Assembly: GCF_963677575.1 (NCBI RefSeq)
Contig: NZ_OY782038.1
Location: 3,475,501 to 3,539,500, forward strand
Length of the DNA: 64,000 bases
Direction: 5' to 3'
Origin: an uncultured Draconibacterium sp.
Lineage (GTDB): Bacteria > Bacteroidota > Bacteroidia > Bacteroidales > Prolixibacteraceae
In this document: one piece after another, positions 9,978-19,741 of the stretch
Layout of the letters: the number at the start of each line of letters is the position of its first letter
Numbering within the stretch: position 1 is the first letter of the stretch
Program-made: the position numbers and the translations under genes
Notes under the pieces: model-generated
What the model saw: only the letters and a program-made list of their open reading frames with translations
Told to the model about the DNA's origin: nothing
The model's database searches: none

Positions 9978-12365
9978 ATGTTTAGACACTACTTAAAATA
10001 CGCAATAAGAAATTTCCGTAGCAACCGGTTAATTTTTGCCGGAAGTATCTTAACTGTTTTTCTGTGTGCGCTTTGTATATCGCTGCTTTTTACCTACGTG
10101 CACAACGAGCTTACCATGGACGATTTTCATAAGCGCGAGAAAGACATTTACATGGTAACTTTTAAAGATGCACCGGAAAGTAAGCCTGTAGCCTGGGAAG
10201 CAAGTTTATTTTTTGATTTTGAATATGCCAATTATCCTGAAGTTGAAGCGTATGTGACGCTGAAAAAGTACCGGAAAGGCGAAATAAAATTTACTTATGG
10301 AGAGTCGTCGTTTTCTCCGGCCGGAATGGTAGCCGACAGTACATTTTTCGAGGTATTCGATTATGATCTGGCAAGGGGAGACAAAGAAAACGTAATGCAC
10401 GATCCGGAAGCATTGATTTTTTCAAAAGAATTTGCTCGAAAGGTTTTTGGCAATGAAGACCCGATCGGCAAAAATGTTATGGTCACTACTCACAATCAAG
10501 AACTATACACGGTAAAAGGAATATTGGCGGATATTCCATCCAATAGTTCTATTGAATTTGATTTTCTGATTCCTGACCATTCAATGCAATACAGCAGAAT
10601 GGGGGGTGATTTTATTTTAGCAGGTAACGGTTTTGATCAAGCTGATTTCGTGGAAGAACTAAACCAGGTTGGGCAGCAAAACGAACATTATAAAGACGGT
10701 ATTTCTGATGTTGTCGCATTCAATAAAATGTATTTTAACAATACTGGAGTTGATACGATTGGAGTTGTTTCAAAACACGGCGACAAAAGGAGTATTCAGG
10801 TGCTTTGGGCAATTATGGGAGTAATTTTCCTGATTTCGTTGCTTAATTTCTCCAACCTGCAAATTATTAATATCAATTCCTCGGCCAAAAATATCGGAAT
10901 CAATAAAATTGCAGGTGCAGGCAGCAGGCATGTATTTTTTCAAAAGCTGTCTGAAATTGTGTTGTTGGTTTTTATTGCAGCTGTTTTAATTACCATGGCT
11001 TTTAAGGTGGTTGTGCCCTATTTTAATCAAATAGCCGGGGTGGAGTTGAACCCTTTAGTTTGGCAAATTTTTGTGCTGAATGTTGCTGTTCTTTCTGTGT
11101 TGATTCTGGTATCAATGGTATATCCGTCACTGGTTTATCTTAAAATTCCGATTACAAGTAGTTTAAAAGACCAGGTTTTTGGCACGTCGAAATTAGCGGG
11201 TCGAAATGTGGTTGCAACCGTTCAGTTTGCACTGTCATTTGTTTTGCTCATTGCCTCAATAGTTGTTCTCAGACAGTTGGATTTGATGCTTGATAAAGAC
11301 CTTGGATTTACTGCTGAAAATACCATTTGTACCCAAATGTTTCACGAGCCGCATTTTGATCAATCGCTGACTCGTGAAGAGATGATGGAAAAATACAAGG
11401 CTTATCAAAATAGCTTTCAGTTTGTAAAAAACGAACTGGAAAGTAACAGTTTAGTTAAGGCCTTTTCATTGGGTCAGGCTCCAATCGATCCTTTTGAAAT
11501 GTCGTGGAAATTAAAAAGTGGGACAAAAGATTATACAACAGAAAAGTCGCTTACTGTAACTCCTGAATACGCAAATCTTTTAGGACTTGAGTTAGTTGAA
11601 GGAAGATTTTTTAACCGTGACATAGATAAAAGCCGAGGTGAAAAACTGGTAATAAACGAAGCCGCGATGAACTATTGGGGAATTACTGATATTTCAAATC
11701 AACGAATATTAAATAAATCGTGGTCGAGAGATGAGGGGTTCGAAATTATCGGTGTGGTTAAAGATTTTAATTTTGAGCACCTTTCAGTGCGTCCTCAGCC
11801 GCTGATGATTTTGTTTTTTGAAGATATGGAAGCTAATTTCCTGATTCAGTTCGAGGAGGGAGCAACTCAATTGGGATTACAATTTGTAAAAGGTCTTTTT
11901 ACTAAAAACAATCCGGGCGAGGCATTTCAATACACTTTCCTCTCCGACGAAATAGAAACGCTCTACCAAAAAGAAAAACGGTTGAGCCAGATTTATATCA
12001 TTTTTACAATAATTGCTTTCCTGATTTCGGCAACCGGGTTGTTTGCCATTTCGCTGTACGATACCCGCAAACGAACCAAAGAAATAGGAGTGAGAAAAGT
12101 AAACGGTGCCAAAGTTTCGGAGATACTTGCGCTGCTAAATAAAGATTTTTTGAAATGGGTAGCGATTGCTTTTGTAATTGCCTGCCCAGTTGCGTACTAC
12201 GCCATGAATAAGTGGCTCGAAAACTTTGCCTATAAAACAGAATTAAGTTGGTGGATATTTGCGCTTGCAGGTGTACTGGCTTTAGGAATTGCGTTGGTAA
12301 CTGTTAGTTGGCAAAGCTGGCGGGCGGCTAACCGGAATCCTGTAGAAGCGTTGAGATATGAATAA
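9978..12365 (+). CDS. FtsX/MacB-type ABC permease, array member 5
   Basis: The protein has 795 residues and lies 38 bp after member 4. The first extracytoplasmic domain is shorter than in the neighbours, and the second begins with an acidic/aromatic stretch (FHEPHFDQSLTREEMMEKY) not seen elsewhere in the array, so substrate or partner contacts probably differ. The first-half coupling motif is unusual (AKNIGINKIAGA) while the second is standard (KEIGVRKVNGA). Its final module is nearly identical in DNA to that of member 7: positions 12186-12330 match 17052-17196 at 144 of 145 bases, although the bodies are far apart in sequence. That is the clearest gene-conversion tract in the window. Confidence 0.95.
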   Translation: MFRHYLKYAIRNFRSNRLIFAGSILTVFLCALCISLLFTYVHNELTMDDFHKREKDIYMVTFKDAPESKPVAWEASLFFDFEYANYPEVEAYVTLKKYRKGEIKFTYGESSFSPAGMVADSTFFEVFDYDLARGDKENVMHDPEALIFSKEFARKVFGNEDPIGKNVMVTTHNQELYTVKGILADIPSNSSIEFDFLIPDHSMQYSRMGGDFILAGNGFDQADFVEELNQVGQQNEHYKDGISDVVAFNKMYFNNTGVDTIGVVSKHGDKRSIQVLWAIMGVIFLISLLNFSNLQIININSSAKNIGINKIAGAGSRHVFFQKLSEIVLLVFIAAVLITMAFKVVVPYFNQIAGVELNPLVWQIFVLNVAVLSVLILVSMVYPSLVYLKIPITSSLKDQVFGTSKLAGRNVVATVQFALSFVLLIASIVVLRQLDLMLDKDLGFTAENTICTQMFHEPHFDQSLTREEMMEKYKAYQNSFQFVKNELESNSLVKAFSLGQAPIDPFEMSWKLKSGTKDYTTEKSLTVTPEYANLLGLELVEGRFFNRDIDKSRGEKLVINEAAMNYWGITDISNQRILNKSWSRDEGFEIIGVVKDFNFEHLSVRPQPLMILFFEDMEANFLIQFEEGATQLGLQFVKGLFTKNNPGEAFQYTFLSDEIETLYQKEKRLSQIYIIFTIIAFLISATGLFAISLYDTRKRTKEIGVRKVNGAKVSEILALLNKDFLKWVAIAFVIACPVAYYAMNKWLENFAYKTELSWWIFALAGVLALGIALVTVSWQSWRAANRNPVEALRYE

Positions 12366-12387
12366 ATAATCTTCAAGATAAACCGAT

Positions 12388-14778
12388 ATGTACAGTTTCA
12401 AAATAACAATAAGAAGATTGGTAAAAGACAAAGCGTTCTCAGCCATAAACATATTTGGACTTGTAATCGGAATCGTTTCTTTTCTGGTTCTTTTTATCCA
12501 TGTATCGAACGAAAAGAGCTTTGATAAGCATTTCGAAGGCCACGAAAATATTTATAGGGTAGCCTCAACCTTTGATGGAAGAGAGGGGGCACTCTGGGCG
12601 CGAAGTCTTGGGATAATTCATACGGCATCAGCAGAAATTCCTGAAATAGAACTGGCAACACAATTTTCGCATTGCGATGTTGGAACAATAAAAATAAACG
12701 AGAATGCAGTCCGGCAGAACGATATAATGTCGGTTGATGAAGCTTTTATTAAGATGTTTAATGTAGAAACAATTCTTGGCGATTTGTCCGAAATTACTAA
12801 ACCTAAAGTAGTTTTTATTAGTGAAGATTTTGCGAAAAAATACTTTGGAAATACAAACCCCATTGGAAAAACCATTGATGTTGAAGCCTTACAATTTGCA
12901 TATAATTTAGGCGATTATGAAATTAGGGGAGTTGTTAAAAACACTCACCCCAAATCGCATTTGAAATATGAACTGCTTTTGTCTCAAAAAGGAGGCATGC
13001 TGGAAGATATGTATGCAAAGGCTGCTATACGCAAATTATATTGGGCGTATAACTACTTTAAACTACGCAATGGGGTTGCTCCAAATTTAGTTGCAGATAA
13101 AGTAAAAGCCTTTTACGATGATAGCAGTCTCAAGTCTTACGGTGGTATCAATGAATGTAATTTCGAACTATTTCCGATAGATGCTATTCATCTAAATTCT
13201 GATTTTCGATACGAATTGAGAGAAAGTTCAAGCAAAATCAATATCGGGTTATTTGTCTCAATCTCATTTGTGATTCTTGTTGTTTCATTATTAAACTTTG
13301 CAAACCTTAGTATTGCCAAACTCATTAAACGTTCGAAAGAACTGGGATTAAAAAAGTCGATTGGCGCCAATCATTTTCAAATACTAAAACAGGTTCTTGT
13401 TGAAACTTTTATCATTTGCGGTATTGCAATTGGTATTTCTCTATTAGCCATTCATCTGGCTACACCTGTTGTTAATCAACTCTTCGAAATTGAATTCGAT
13501 ATTTATTATAATGAACCTGTGGTCTATTTAAGTATTCTTGCCGTTATGCTGGTATGCCTGGGATTAACTGCATTTTTTGTTTTTATGTTTTTAGTGGTAC
13601 GAAAAACAACTGTTGATATTTTAGCTGAACGGAACAATTTCTCAGGCAACTATCTTTTAAAATCGTTGCTGGTCGTTCAGGTTTCAATAGTTATCATTCT
13701 TATATCAGGTACTTTTCTTGTAAATAAACAAATCAATTTTATTTTGAATAAACCTTTGGGTTTTGAAAAAGAAAATGTGGTAGTAGTATGCCCTAAAGAT
13801 ATCAGGTCAACATCAAAAGATCCGGCAATATTTACCAATGATTTAAAAAGGCAGAGTTCTGTAATTTCCGTTGGAATGAAAGCACAATCATTTGGGATAA
13901 CAGAAGAGCCTGCTTTGGATAATTATGCGATGGGGATGGAGGGCTCAATGGAAATGGTTTTAGTTAACTACGATTACCTGAAAACAATGAATATTAGGTT
14001 GATTAAAGATTGGATAAATCCAGATGTTGATACCATTCGGGGCATGGTAATTAATAACCATTTGTATAAAAGTGTTCTGCAACGCCATGGAAGTATGGAA
14101 GCTTTAGAAGCTTATCAGAAAGCACAGTTTGAACCATTAGGGCTAAAAGCAATGAAAATTCTTGGGGTTACCGAAGACTTTAATTACAATTCGGCACACA
14201 AACCAATTGGCGACTTTGCTTTTATTTTAGACGAATCGTTAAATAGAGCACGGTATATTCATGTTCGTTTGAATAATTTGCATAATGGTATGGATGCTGT
14301 GAAAAGAACCTGGGAAAGACATTATCCCGGGCAGGAAATGATTTATTATTTCTTAGACGACCGTCTGGCTCAGCAATATAAAGCAGAAACCATTTTAAGT
14401 CGGATATTATATGTTTTTTCGGGCTTAGCCATATTTATCAGCATAATCGGAATAAGCGCGTTGGCCTTTTTTATTTCGCAGCAACGCACCAAAGAAATTG
14501 GAGTTAGAAAAGTGAATGGAGCTAATGTTTCAGAGATCTTAGCCCTACTCAATAAAGGTTTTATAAAATGGGTAGTCATTGCTTTTGTAATTGCCTGCCC
14601 AGTTGCGTGCTACGCCATGAATAAGTGGCTCGAAAACTTTGCCTATAAAACAGAATTAAGCTGGTGGATATTTGCTCTGGCCGGAGTACTGGCTTTGGGG
14701 ATTGCATTGCTAACGGTGAGTTGGCAGAGTTGGAAGGCAGCTACGCGGAACCCTGTAGAGGCGTTGAGGTATGAGTAA
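12388..14778 (+). CDS. FtsX/MacB-type ABC permease, array member 6, close relative of member 15
   Basis: The protein has 796 residues and starts 22 bp after member 5, the second-shortest gap after that before member 9. Along most of its length it is clearly orthologue-like to member 15, some 24 kb away: both begin MY(S/N)xKITIRRLxKDKAFS and share LVLFIHVSNEKSFDKHF, the QFSHCDVGTIK segment with one cysteine, FELRESSSKINIGLF before helix 2, and the coupling motif SKELGLKKSIGA. The C-terminal module instead follows neighbour 5 (ACPVA, KTELSWW) and not 15 (ATPLA, KTNMSWW). The last 21 bases equal ghost tail A. Confidence 0.95.
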   Translation: MYSFKITIRRLVKDKAFSAINIFGLVIGIVSFLVLFIHVSNEKSFDKHFEGHENIYRVASTFDGREGALWARSLGIIHTASAEIPEIELATQFSHCDVGTIKINENAVRQNDIMSVDEAFIKMFNVETILGDLSEITKPKVVFISEDFAKKYFGNTNPIGKTIDVEALQFAYNLGDYEIRGVVKNTHPKSHLKYELLLSQKGGMLEDMYAKAAIRKLYWAYNYFKLRNGVAPNLVADKVKAFYDDSSLKSYGGINECNFELFPIDAIHLNSDFRYELRESSSKINIGLFVSISFVILVVSLLNFANLSIAKLIKRSKELGLKKSIGANHFQILKQVLVETFIICGIAIGISLLAIHLATPVVNQLFEIEFDIYYNEPVVYLSILAVMLVCLGLTAFFVFMFLVVRKTTVDILAERNNFSGNYLLKSLLVVQVSIVIILISGTFLVNKQINFILNKPLGFEKENVVVVCPKDIRSTSKDPAIFTNDLKRQSSVISVGMKAQSFGITEEPALDNYAMGMEGSMEMVLVNYDYLKTMNIRLIKDWINPDVDTIRGMVINNHLYKSVLQRHGSMEALEAYQKAQFEPLGLKAMKILGVTEDFNYNSAHKPIGDFAFILDESLNRARYIHVRLNNLHNGMDAVKRTWERHYPGQEMIYYFLDDRLAQQYKAETILSRILYVFSGLAIFISIIGISALAFFISQQRTKEIGVRKVNGANVSEILALLNKGFIKWVVIAFVIACPVACYAMNKWLENFAYKTELSWWIFALAGVLALGIALLTVSWQSWKAATRNPVEALRYE

Positions 14779-14837
14779 AGAGGAAATTACCATCGAAAAA
14801 ATAACGAGATATTATTCTTATAAATAACAAATTTAAA

Positions 14838-17231
14838 ATGATAAAACTGAATCTTAAGCTCGCGATAAATAACCTTTTAAAAAAGACAAATAATACGGCA
14901 ATCAGTATTATTGGTTTAGCAATAGCATTTGCTACTGTTTTTCATATTTTTTCAATTGTTGAATTTGAAAATGGATATGATGGACAGCACAAAAATGCAA
15001 ATAGGATTTTCCGAATCAGCGGAGATATTATTGCGGCTGAGAATACAATGACTCACGCGGTTCTTGGACCGTTAATGGGATCTGGATTAAAAGACGAATT
15101 TCCGGCAGTGGAGTCGTTTGTACGATTGATTCCTGTGCGTCATACCGTTAAATTGGAAACCCATAATCACATCTTTGAGATCGAAGAGGCATATACCGTC
15201 GACACATCGGTTTTTAATATTTTCTCATTCAATTTTATTTATGGTAATGCCAGACAGGCACTTCAGAACCCGAATGAAATTGTAATCAATAATAGTCTCA
15301 GTAAAAAGATGTTTGGCGACTCCGATCCAATTGGCGAAATTATAGTCAGAGACGGAACCCCGCTAACTGTTGCAGGAGTCATAAATGATAGTCCTGAAAA
15401 TTCACATCATAAATTGAATGTTTTGTTCTCAATGGGAAATCATTGGACGGATCTTTCAGGAATGCCAGCGGCTAAAATATCGGAAGGTTATTGGATGCCA
15501 GTTTGTTATACTTTTGTTTTGTTGCGAAAGAATGCTAAAATACAAAGCGTTACCGATAACTTCGAACCGTTCTATGAAAAATACATGGCAGAATTTGGTA
15601 AAGTACTGAATGCACAGTTCGCACCAATTGCCGTACCATTGAAAGATATACATTTTTCGAGAAATATGAGTTACGACTATCCCAAAGGGAATCGTACTTA
15701 TTCTTACATATTTTTAATCATTGGAATATTCATTTTGATTGTTGGTTTTATTAATTATTCAAACCTGCTGGTTTCGCAAAATATTATACAATCAAAAAAC
15801 ATCGGTATACGAAAAATTATCGGTGCAAAACAGTTGGATATCTATTTGCAACTGTTTTTAAACTCAATGACGATTATTCTGATCGCACTTATTTTTTCCG
15901 TTGGACTTTACCGTATGTCTATTCCTTTGTTAAACGACATTTCGCTTATTCATTCCGGGACATTACCAACACAAACAATTCTTGTTTTATCAATTGTATT
16001 ATTGTTCAGTTTCTCCCTGATTTCGACTTTCATCCCGTTTTTTAATCAAACAAAAAAGAGCGGACTCACACTCATTTTGAAAAATAAAAGCAATAAGATA
16101 AACCCAGGACAATTGAATTTTGGAAAGGTATCGACCGTTGCACAGCTTTCGCTTTCCATAGTGCTGTTGATTGCAATTTTATTGATCGGAAAACAACTCA
16201 CATTTCTTTCGGAAAGCAATATGGGATTCGACAAAGAAAATGTAGTGATGTTGAAACTCAATAAAACCATATGCAATCCAGAGTCGGTAAATTCTTTAAA
16301 ACAGGAAATAAGAAGAAACCCGAATATTGAATCGGTTGCTTTTTCGAGATATGCTCCCGGAGAAGTAATGAGTAGTCATGCATTTCAGATAAACCGCGAT
16401 GGAAAAGACGTAACCAAAGTTGTTAATGGCATGGAAATCGACTACGACTATATTCCATTAATGAACATGGAATTTTCTGAAGGAAGAAATTTTGATAGTA
16501 ACTTTAACGATAACAATAATAATGTGGCGATAATTAACGATGCATTTATCAGTTTTTGTGGTTTTACTTCTCCGGTTGTTGGAGAAGAACTTCAAGGGGG
16601 CGTAAAGATTATTGGAGTATTAAAAGATGTGTGCTTTAATTCTCTTCGTAACGAAACTGAACCAATGATTTTTTATCTCGACAAGCAAAAAGATGGCTAT
16701 TTAAATATTCGTATTAAAAGCAATACCGGTATAAAATCAGTACTTACAAATATTCAATATACCTGGAAATCGTTTTTCCCCGAAGAACCTTTTACACCCC
16801 AGTTTCTGGATGCCCGCATAAAAATGATATATGAGGATGATTATTCAAAAAGTAAATTAATTAAGCTTTTCACGATTATCACAATGCTTATTTCTTTGAT
16901 GGGGCTTTTTAATATTTCGTTGTTACAAAGCAAACAGCGCACCAAGGAAATAGGCATTCGAAAAGTGAACGGCGCCAAAATTTCCGAAATACTAACAATG
17001 CTTAACAAAGACTTTATAAAATGGGTGGCTATTGCCTTTGTAATTGCTACACCAGTTGCGTACTACGCCATGAATAAGTGGCTCGAAAACTTTGCCTATA
17101 AAACAGAATTAAGTTGGTGGATATTTGCGCTTGCAGGTGTGCTGGCTTTAGGAATTGCGTTGGTAACTGTTAGTTGGCAAAGCTGGCGGGCGGCTACGCG
17201 AAATCCGGTGGAGGCGTTGCGATATGAATAA
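14838..17231 (+). CDS. FtsX/MacB-type ABC permease, array member 7
   Basis: The protein has 797 residues. The N-terminal segment (MIKLNLKLAINNLLKKTNN) is more polar than in the neighbours; helix 1 is about residues 21-43. The first-half coupling motif is SKNIGIRKIIGA and the second KEIGIRKVNGA. The second extracytoplasmic domain is compact and contains an Asn-rich loop (NFNDNNNNVA). The 3-prime 145 bp are shared almost base for base with member 5. The 59-bp gap before it is A/T-rich and shows no hairpin, so it is probably translated from the same transcript as the members upstream. Confidence 0.95.
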   Translation: MIKLNLKLAINNLLKKTNNTAISIIGLAIAFATVFHIFSIVEFENGYDGQHKNANRIFRISGDIIAAENTMTHAVLGPLMGSGLKDEFPAVESFVRLIPVRHTVKLETHNHIFEIEEAYTVDTSVFNIFSFNFIYGNARQALQNPNEIVINNSLSKKMFGDSDPIGEIIVRDGTPLTVAGVINDSPENSHHKLNVLFSMGNHWTDLSGMPAAKISEGYWMPVCYTFVLLRKNAKIQSVTDNFEPFYEKYMAEFGKVLNAQFAPIAVPLKDIHFSRNMSYDYPKGNRTYSYIFLIIGIFILIVGFINYSNLLVSQNIIQSKNIGIRKIIGAKQLDIYLQLFLNSMTIILIALIFSVGLYRMSIPLLNDISLIHSGTLPTQTILVLSIVLLFSFSLISTFIPFFNQTKKSGLTLILKNKSNKINPGQLNFGKVSTVAQLSLSIVLLIAILLIGKQLTFLSESNMGFDKENVVMLKLNKTICNPESVNSLKQEIRRNPNIESVAFSRYAPGEVMSSHAFQINRDGKDVTKVVNGMEIDYDYIPLMNMEFSEGRNFDSNFNDNNNNVAIINDAFISFCGFTSPVVGEELQGGVKIIGVLKDVCFNSLRNETEPMIFYLDKQKDGYLNIRIKSNTGIKSVLTNIQYTWKSFFPEEPFTPQFLDARIKMIYEDDYSKSKLIKLFTIITMLISLMGLFNISLLQSKQRTKEIGIRKVNGAKISEILTMLNKDFIKWVAIAFVIATPVAYYAMNKWLENFAYKTELSWWIFALAGVLALGIALVTVSWQSWRAATRNPVEALRYE

Positions 17232-17295
17232 AATGGAAGAGAGAATATTTTGAAAGGGAATCTCTTATTAATGAACGAATAAAACCGAGTCGAAA

Positions 17296-19725
17296 ATGAA
17301 ACAATTTTATCATCTTAAAATGGCATTCAGAAACCTAAGCCGCGAAATAAGAAATTTGGCTTTTCTTCTCCTTTCTCTTTGCATTGGTCTGATTACTTTT
17401 ATTCTTGTGTCGGGGTATGTTTTTTACGAAAAAGGATTCGACCGTGTCTTTCCTGATAACAAACAGATTTACAGGGTAACTACCGATATTTACAGCGGGA
17501 ATGAACTCACTATCTCTATCCCGCAATGCGAACGTGGTGTGGCCGCTACTTTAAAAGAGAAATATCCCCAGGTTGTTGCGTCCGGTTATCTTACCGGTAC
17601 AAACAATCAGCAATATAAAATTGGCGACGAAATTTTTACCAATAATCATATTTATCATGCTTCAGCCGGTTTTCTCGATGTGTTTTCAATCGCATTAAGA
17701 CATGGCAACAAATCTGAGGTTTTAACGCGGCCATATACTGCCGTTATTTCCGAAAGAACTGCCAAAAAGTATTTCGGGAATGCCAATCCAGTCGGGAAAA
17801 TTTTATTCAAATACCCGGCTTTTGAATATACTATCGAAGGCGTTTTTAAGGATATTCCGGCACAGGCACATTTTAATGCCGAGGTTTTACTTTCGTTTCA
17901 CGACAACATGCATCTTCCGCCACCAGCCAAAGCACAGTGGGGTGAAACCGGATTTTATACTTACCTGAAACTGGATGAAAATACGGACGTAAAACAGGTT
18001 GAAACTGTAATAAACAATATTGTAGCAGAAAATAAAAAGATACAATTCGAAAAAGGTGCTGTAAGTCATTTGTATCATCTCCAGCCGCTAAATGATATTC
18101 ATCTTCATTCGGAAATGAAAAACGAACTGGAGACAAATTCGCGGGCGCAATACGTAACCCTGATTTTTATTATCGGAATTCTGATTCTCTGTGCATCGGG
18201 ATTTAATTATATTCAATTTGCTTTTTCGAAGTTAATAAACTCGGCAAAAAAGACGGGAATCAAAAAAATTAACGGGGCAACACGTTTCGAGATTTTATGG
18301 GGATCGCTTTCAGAATCTCTTATCATCCATTTTTTTGCTGTTTCTGTTTCGCTACTTATTGGGTGGATGCTTATTCCAGTAATGCAAAACCAGTTTGGAA
18401 TTTTTCTGAAACCGGTGTTTACGAGTAAGCTCTTTTTGGCTTCTTTATTTATAATACTTTCATTAAGTATATTAATTGGCGGAATAATTCCCGCATTAAT
18501 GATTAACCGTTTTGACAGTCTCGAACTGCTTAAGTTAAGATACAAACCTGTTTCCAAAGGGCTTTCTTTCCGTCAGGTTATTGTTGTGGCACAGTTTGTT
18601 ATAATTATTGCCATTATGGCGGGAATTGCTGGGGTTAACAAGCAGGTCAATTTTTTAATGGATAAAGACAAAGGTTTCGATGTTAAAAATACGATGGTGA
18701 TTAAGGTGCCTCAAAATCTCCGTAAAACCTCACAACGAATTAATAATCTACAGGCTTTTGAGGAAGAGTTGCTGAGAAATAGCAGTGTTTTAGGATTCTC
18801 AAGTTCAAATGTGGTGCCGGGAGACTTATCGGCATACAATTTTAATTTTACGGAAACACTATCGGGAAAAGGAGGGAAGGCTGCACTTATTGTTGCCGAC
18901 GATAATTTTATTAGAAACTATAATATTCCGCTTATAGCCGGAACTAATTTCCGGGGAAAGGGTAGTTCTGTCTCAACTAATTCCTGTATTATCAATCGCG
19001 CCGGGTTACAATATCTTGGTTTCCAAAATCCAAATGAAGCCATTGGCAGGGAAATAAAAATGGAAGACGAAAGCGGTATGCAAAAGTTCGACATGACGGT
19101 AATTGGAGTTGCTGAGAATGTGGATTTTAGCAATGCAAAAGAAAGTCACAAACCCATGATACTAATCAATTGGACCGAGAATATGATCTGGGGAAATTAC
19201 TCTGTAAAAATTGCCAATGCTGATTTTGCTTCAGTTATACCTTTTATTAAAGAGAAATTCAGTAGCACTTTCCCCAATTATCCTTTCGAATATTTAATTG
19301 TAGAGGATTATTATAACAGGCAGTTTGATAAGGAAATTCAATTGGTGAAAATATTCCGTTTGTTTATTGTTGTTGCCATTTTTATCAGTGTAATCAACCT
19401 GTTTTCAATAGCCTGGCTTATTTCATTGGCACGGGTGAAAGAAATCGGCATCCGTAAAGTTAACGGAGCTAAAATCTCTGAAATACTCACAATGCTGAAT
19501 AAAAACTTTATAAAATGGGTAGCCATTGCCTTTGTGATAGCTTGCCCAGTAGCCTATTACGCCATGAATAAATGGCTCGAAAACTTTGCCTATAAAACCA
19601 CATTAAGTTGGTGGATATTTGCATTAGCGGGATTATTGGCTATGGGAATTGCTTTGTTAACTGTAAGCTGGCAAAGCTGGCGAGCGGCAACACGAAATCC
19701 TGTCGAAGCACTTCGATATGAATAA
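17296..19725 (+). CDS. FtsX/MacB-type ABC permease, array member 8
   Basis: At 809 residues this is the longest member. The start MKQFYHLKMAFRNLSREIRN gives a normal amphipathic lead into helix 1. In the second half a long insertion separates the strands of the extracytoplasmic domain (around FTETLSGKGGKAALIV and INRAGLQYLGFQNPNEAIG). Coupling motifs are AKKTGIKKINGA and KEIGIRKVNGA. The residues just before the second motif (WLISLARVK) replace the usual QQRTK, a difference shared in kind with members 3, 10, 13 and 17. The tail is consensus with KTTLSWW. Confidence 0.94.
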   Translation: MKQFYHLKMAFRNLSREIRNLAFLLLSLCIGLITFILVSGYVFYEKGFDRVFPDNKQIYRVTTDIYSGNELTISIPQCERGVAATLKEKYPQVVASGYLTGTNNQQYKIGDEIFTNNHIYHASAGFLDVFSIALRHGNKSEVLTRPYTAVISERTAKKYFGNANPVGKILFKYPAFEYTIEGVFKDIPAQAHFNAEVLLSFHDNMHLPPPAKAQWGETGFYTYLKLDENTDVKQVETVINNIVAENKKIQFEKGAVSHLYHLQPLNDIHLHSEMKNELETNSRAQYVTLIFIIGILILCASGFNYIQFAFSKLINSAKKTGIKKINGATRFEILWGSLSESLIIHFFAVSVSLLIGWMLIPVMQNQFGIFLKPVFTSKLFLASLFIILSLSILIGGIIPALMINRFDSLELLKLRYKPVSKGLSFRQVIVVAQFVIIIAIMAGIAGVNKQVNFLMDKDKGFDVKNTMVIKVPQNLRKTSQRINNLQAFEEELLRNSSVLGFSSSNVVPGDLSAYNFNFTETLSGKGGKAALIVADDNFIRNYNIPLIAGTNFRGKGSSVSTNSCIINRAGLQYLGFQNPNEAIGREIKMEDESGMQKFDMTVIGVAENVDFSNAKESHKPMILINWTENMIWGNYSVKIANADFASVIPFIKEKFSSTFPNYPFEYLIVEDYYNRQFDKEIQLVKIFRLFIVVAIFISVINLFSIAWLISLARVKEIGIRKVNGAKISEILTMLNKNFIKWVAIAFVIACPVAYYAMNKWLENFAYKTTLSWWIFALAGLLAMGIALLTVSWQSWRAATRNPVEALRYE

Positions 19726-19741
19726 TTAAAAAACGAAAACT

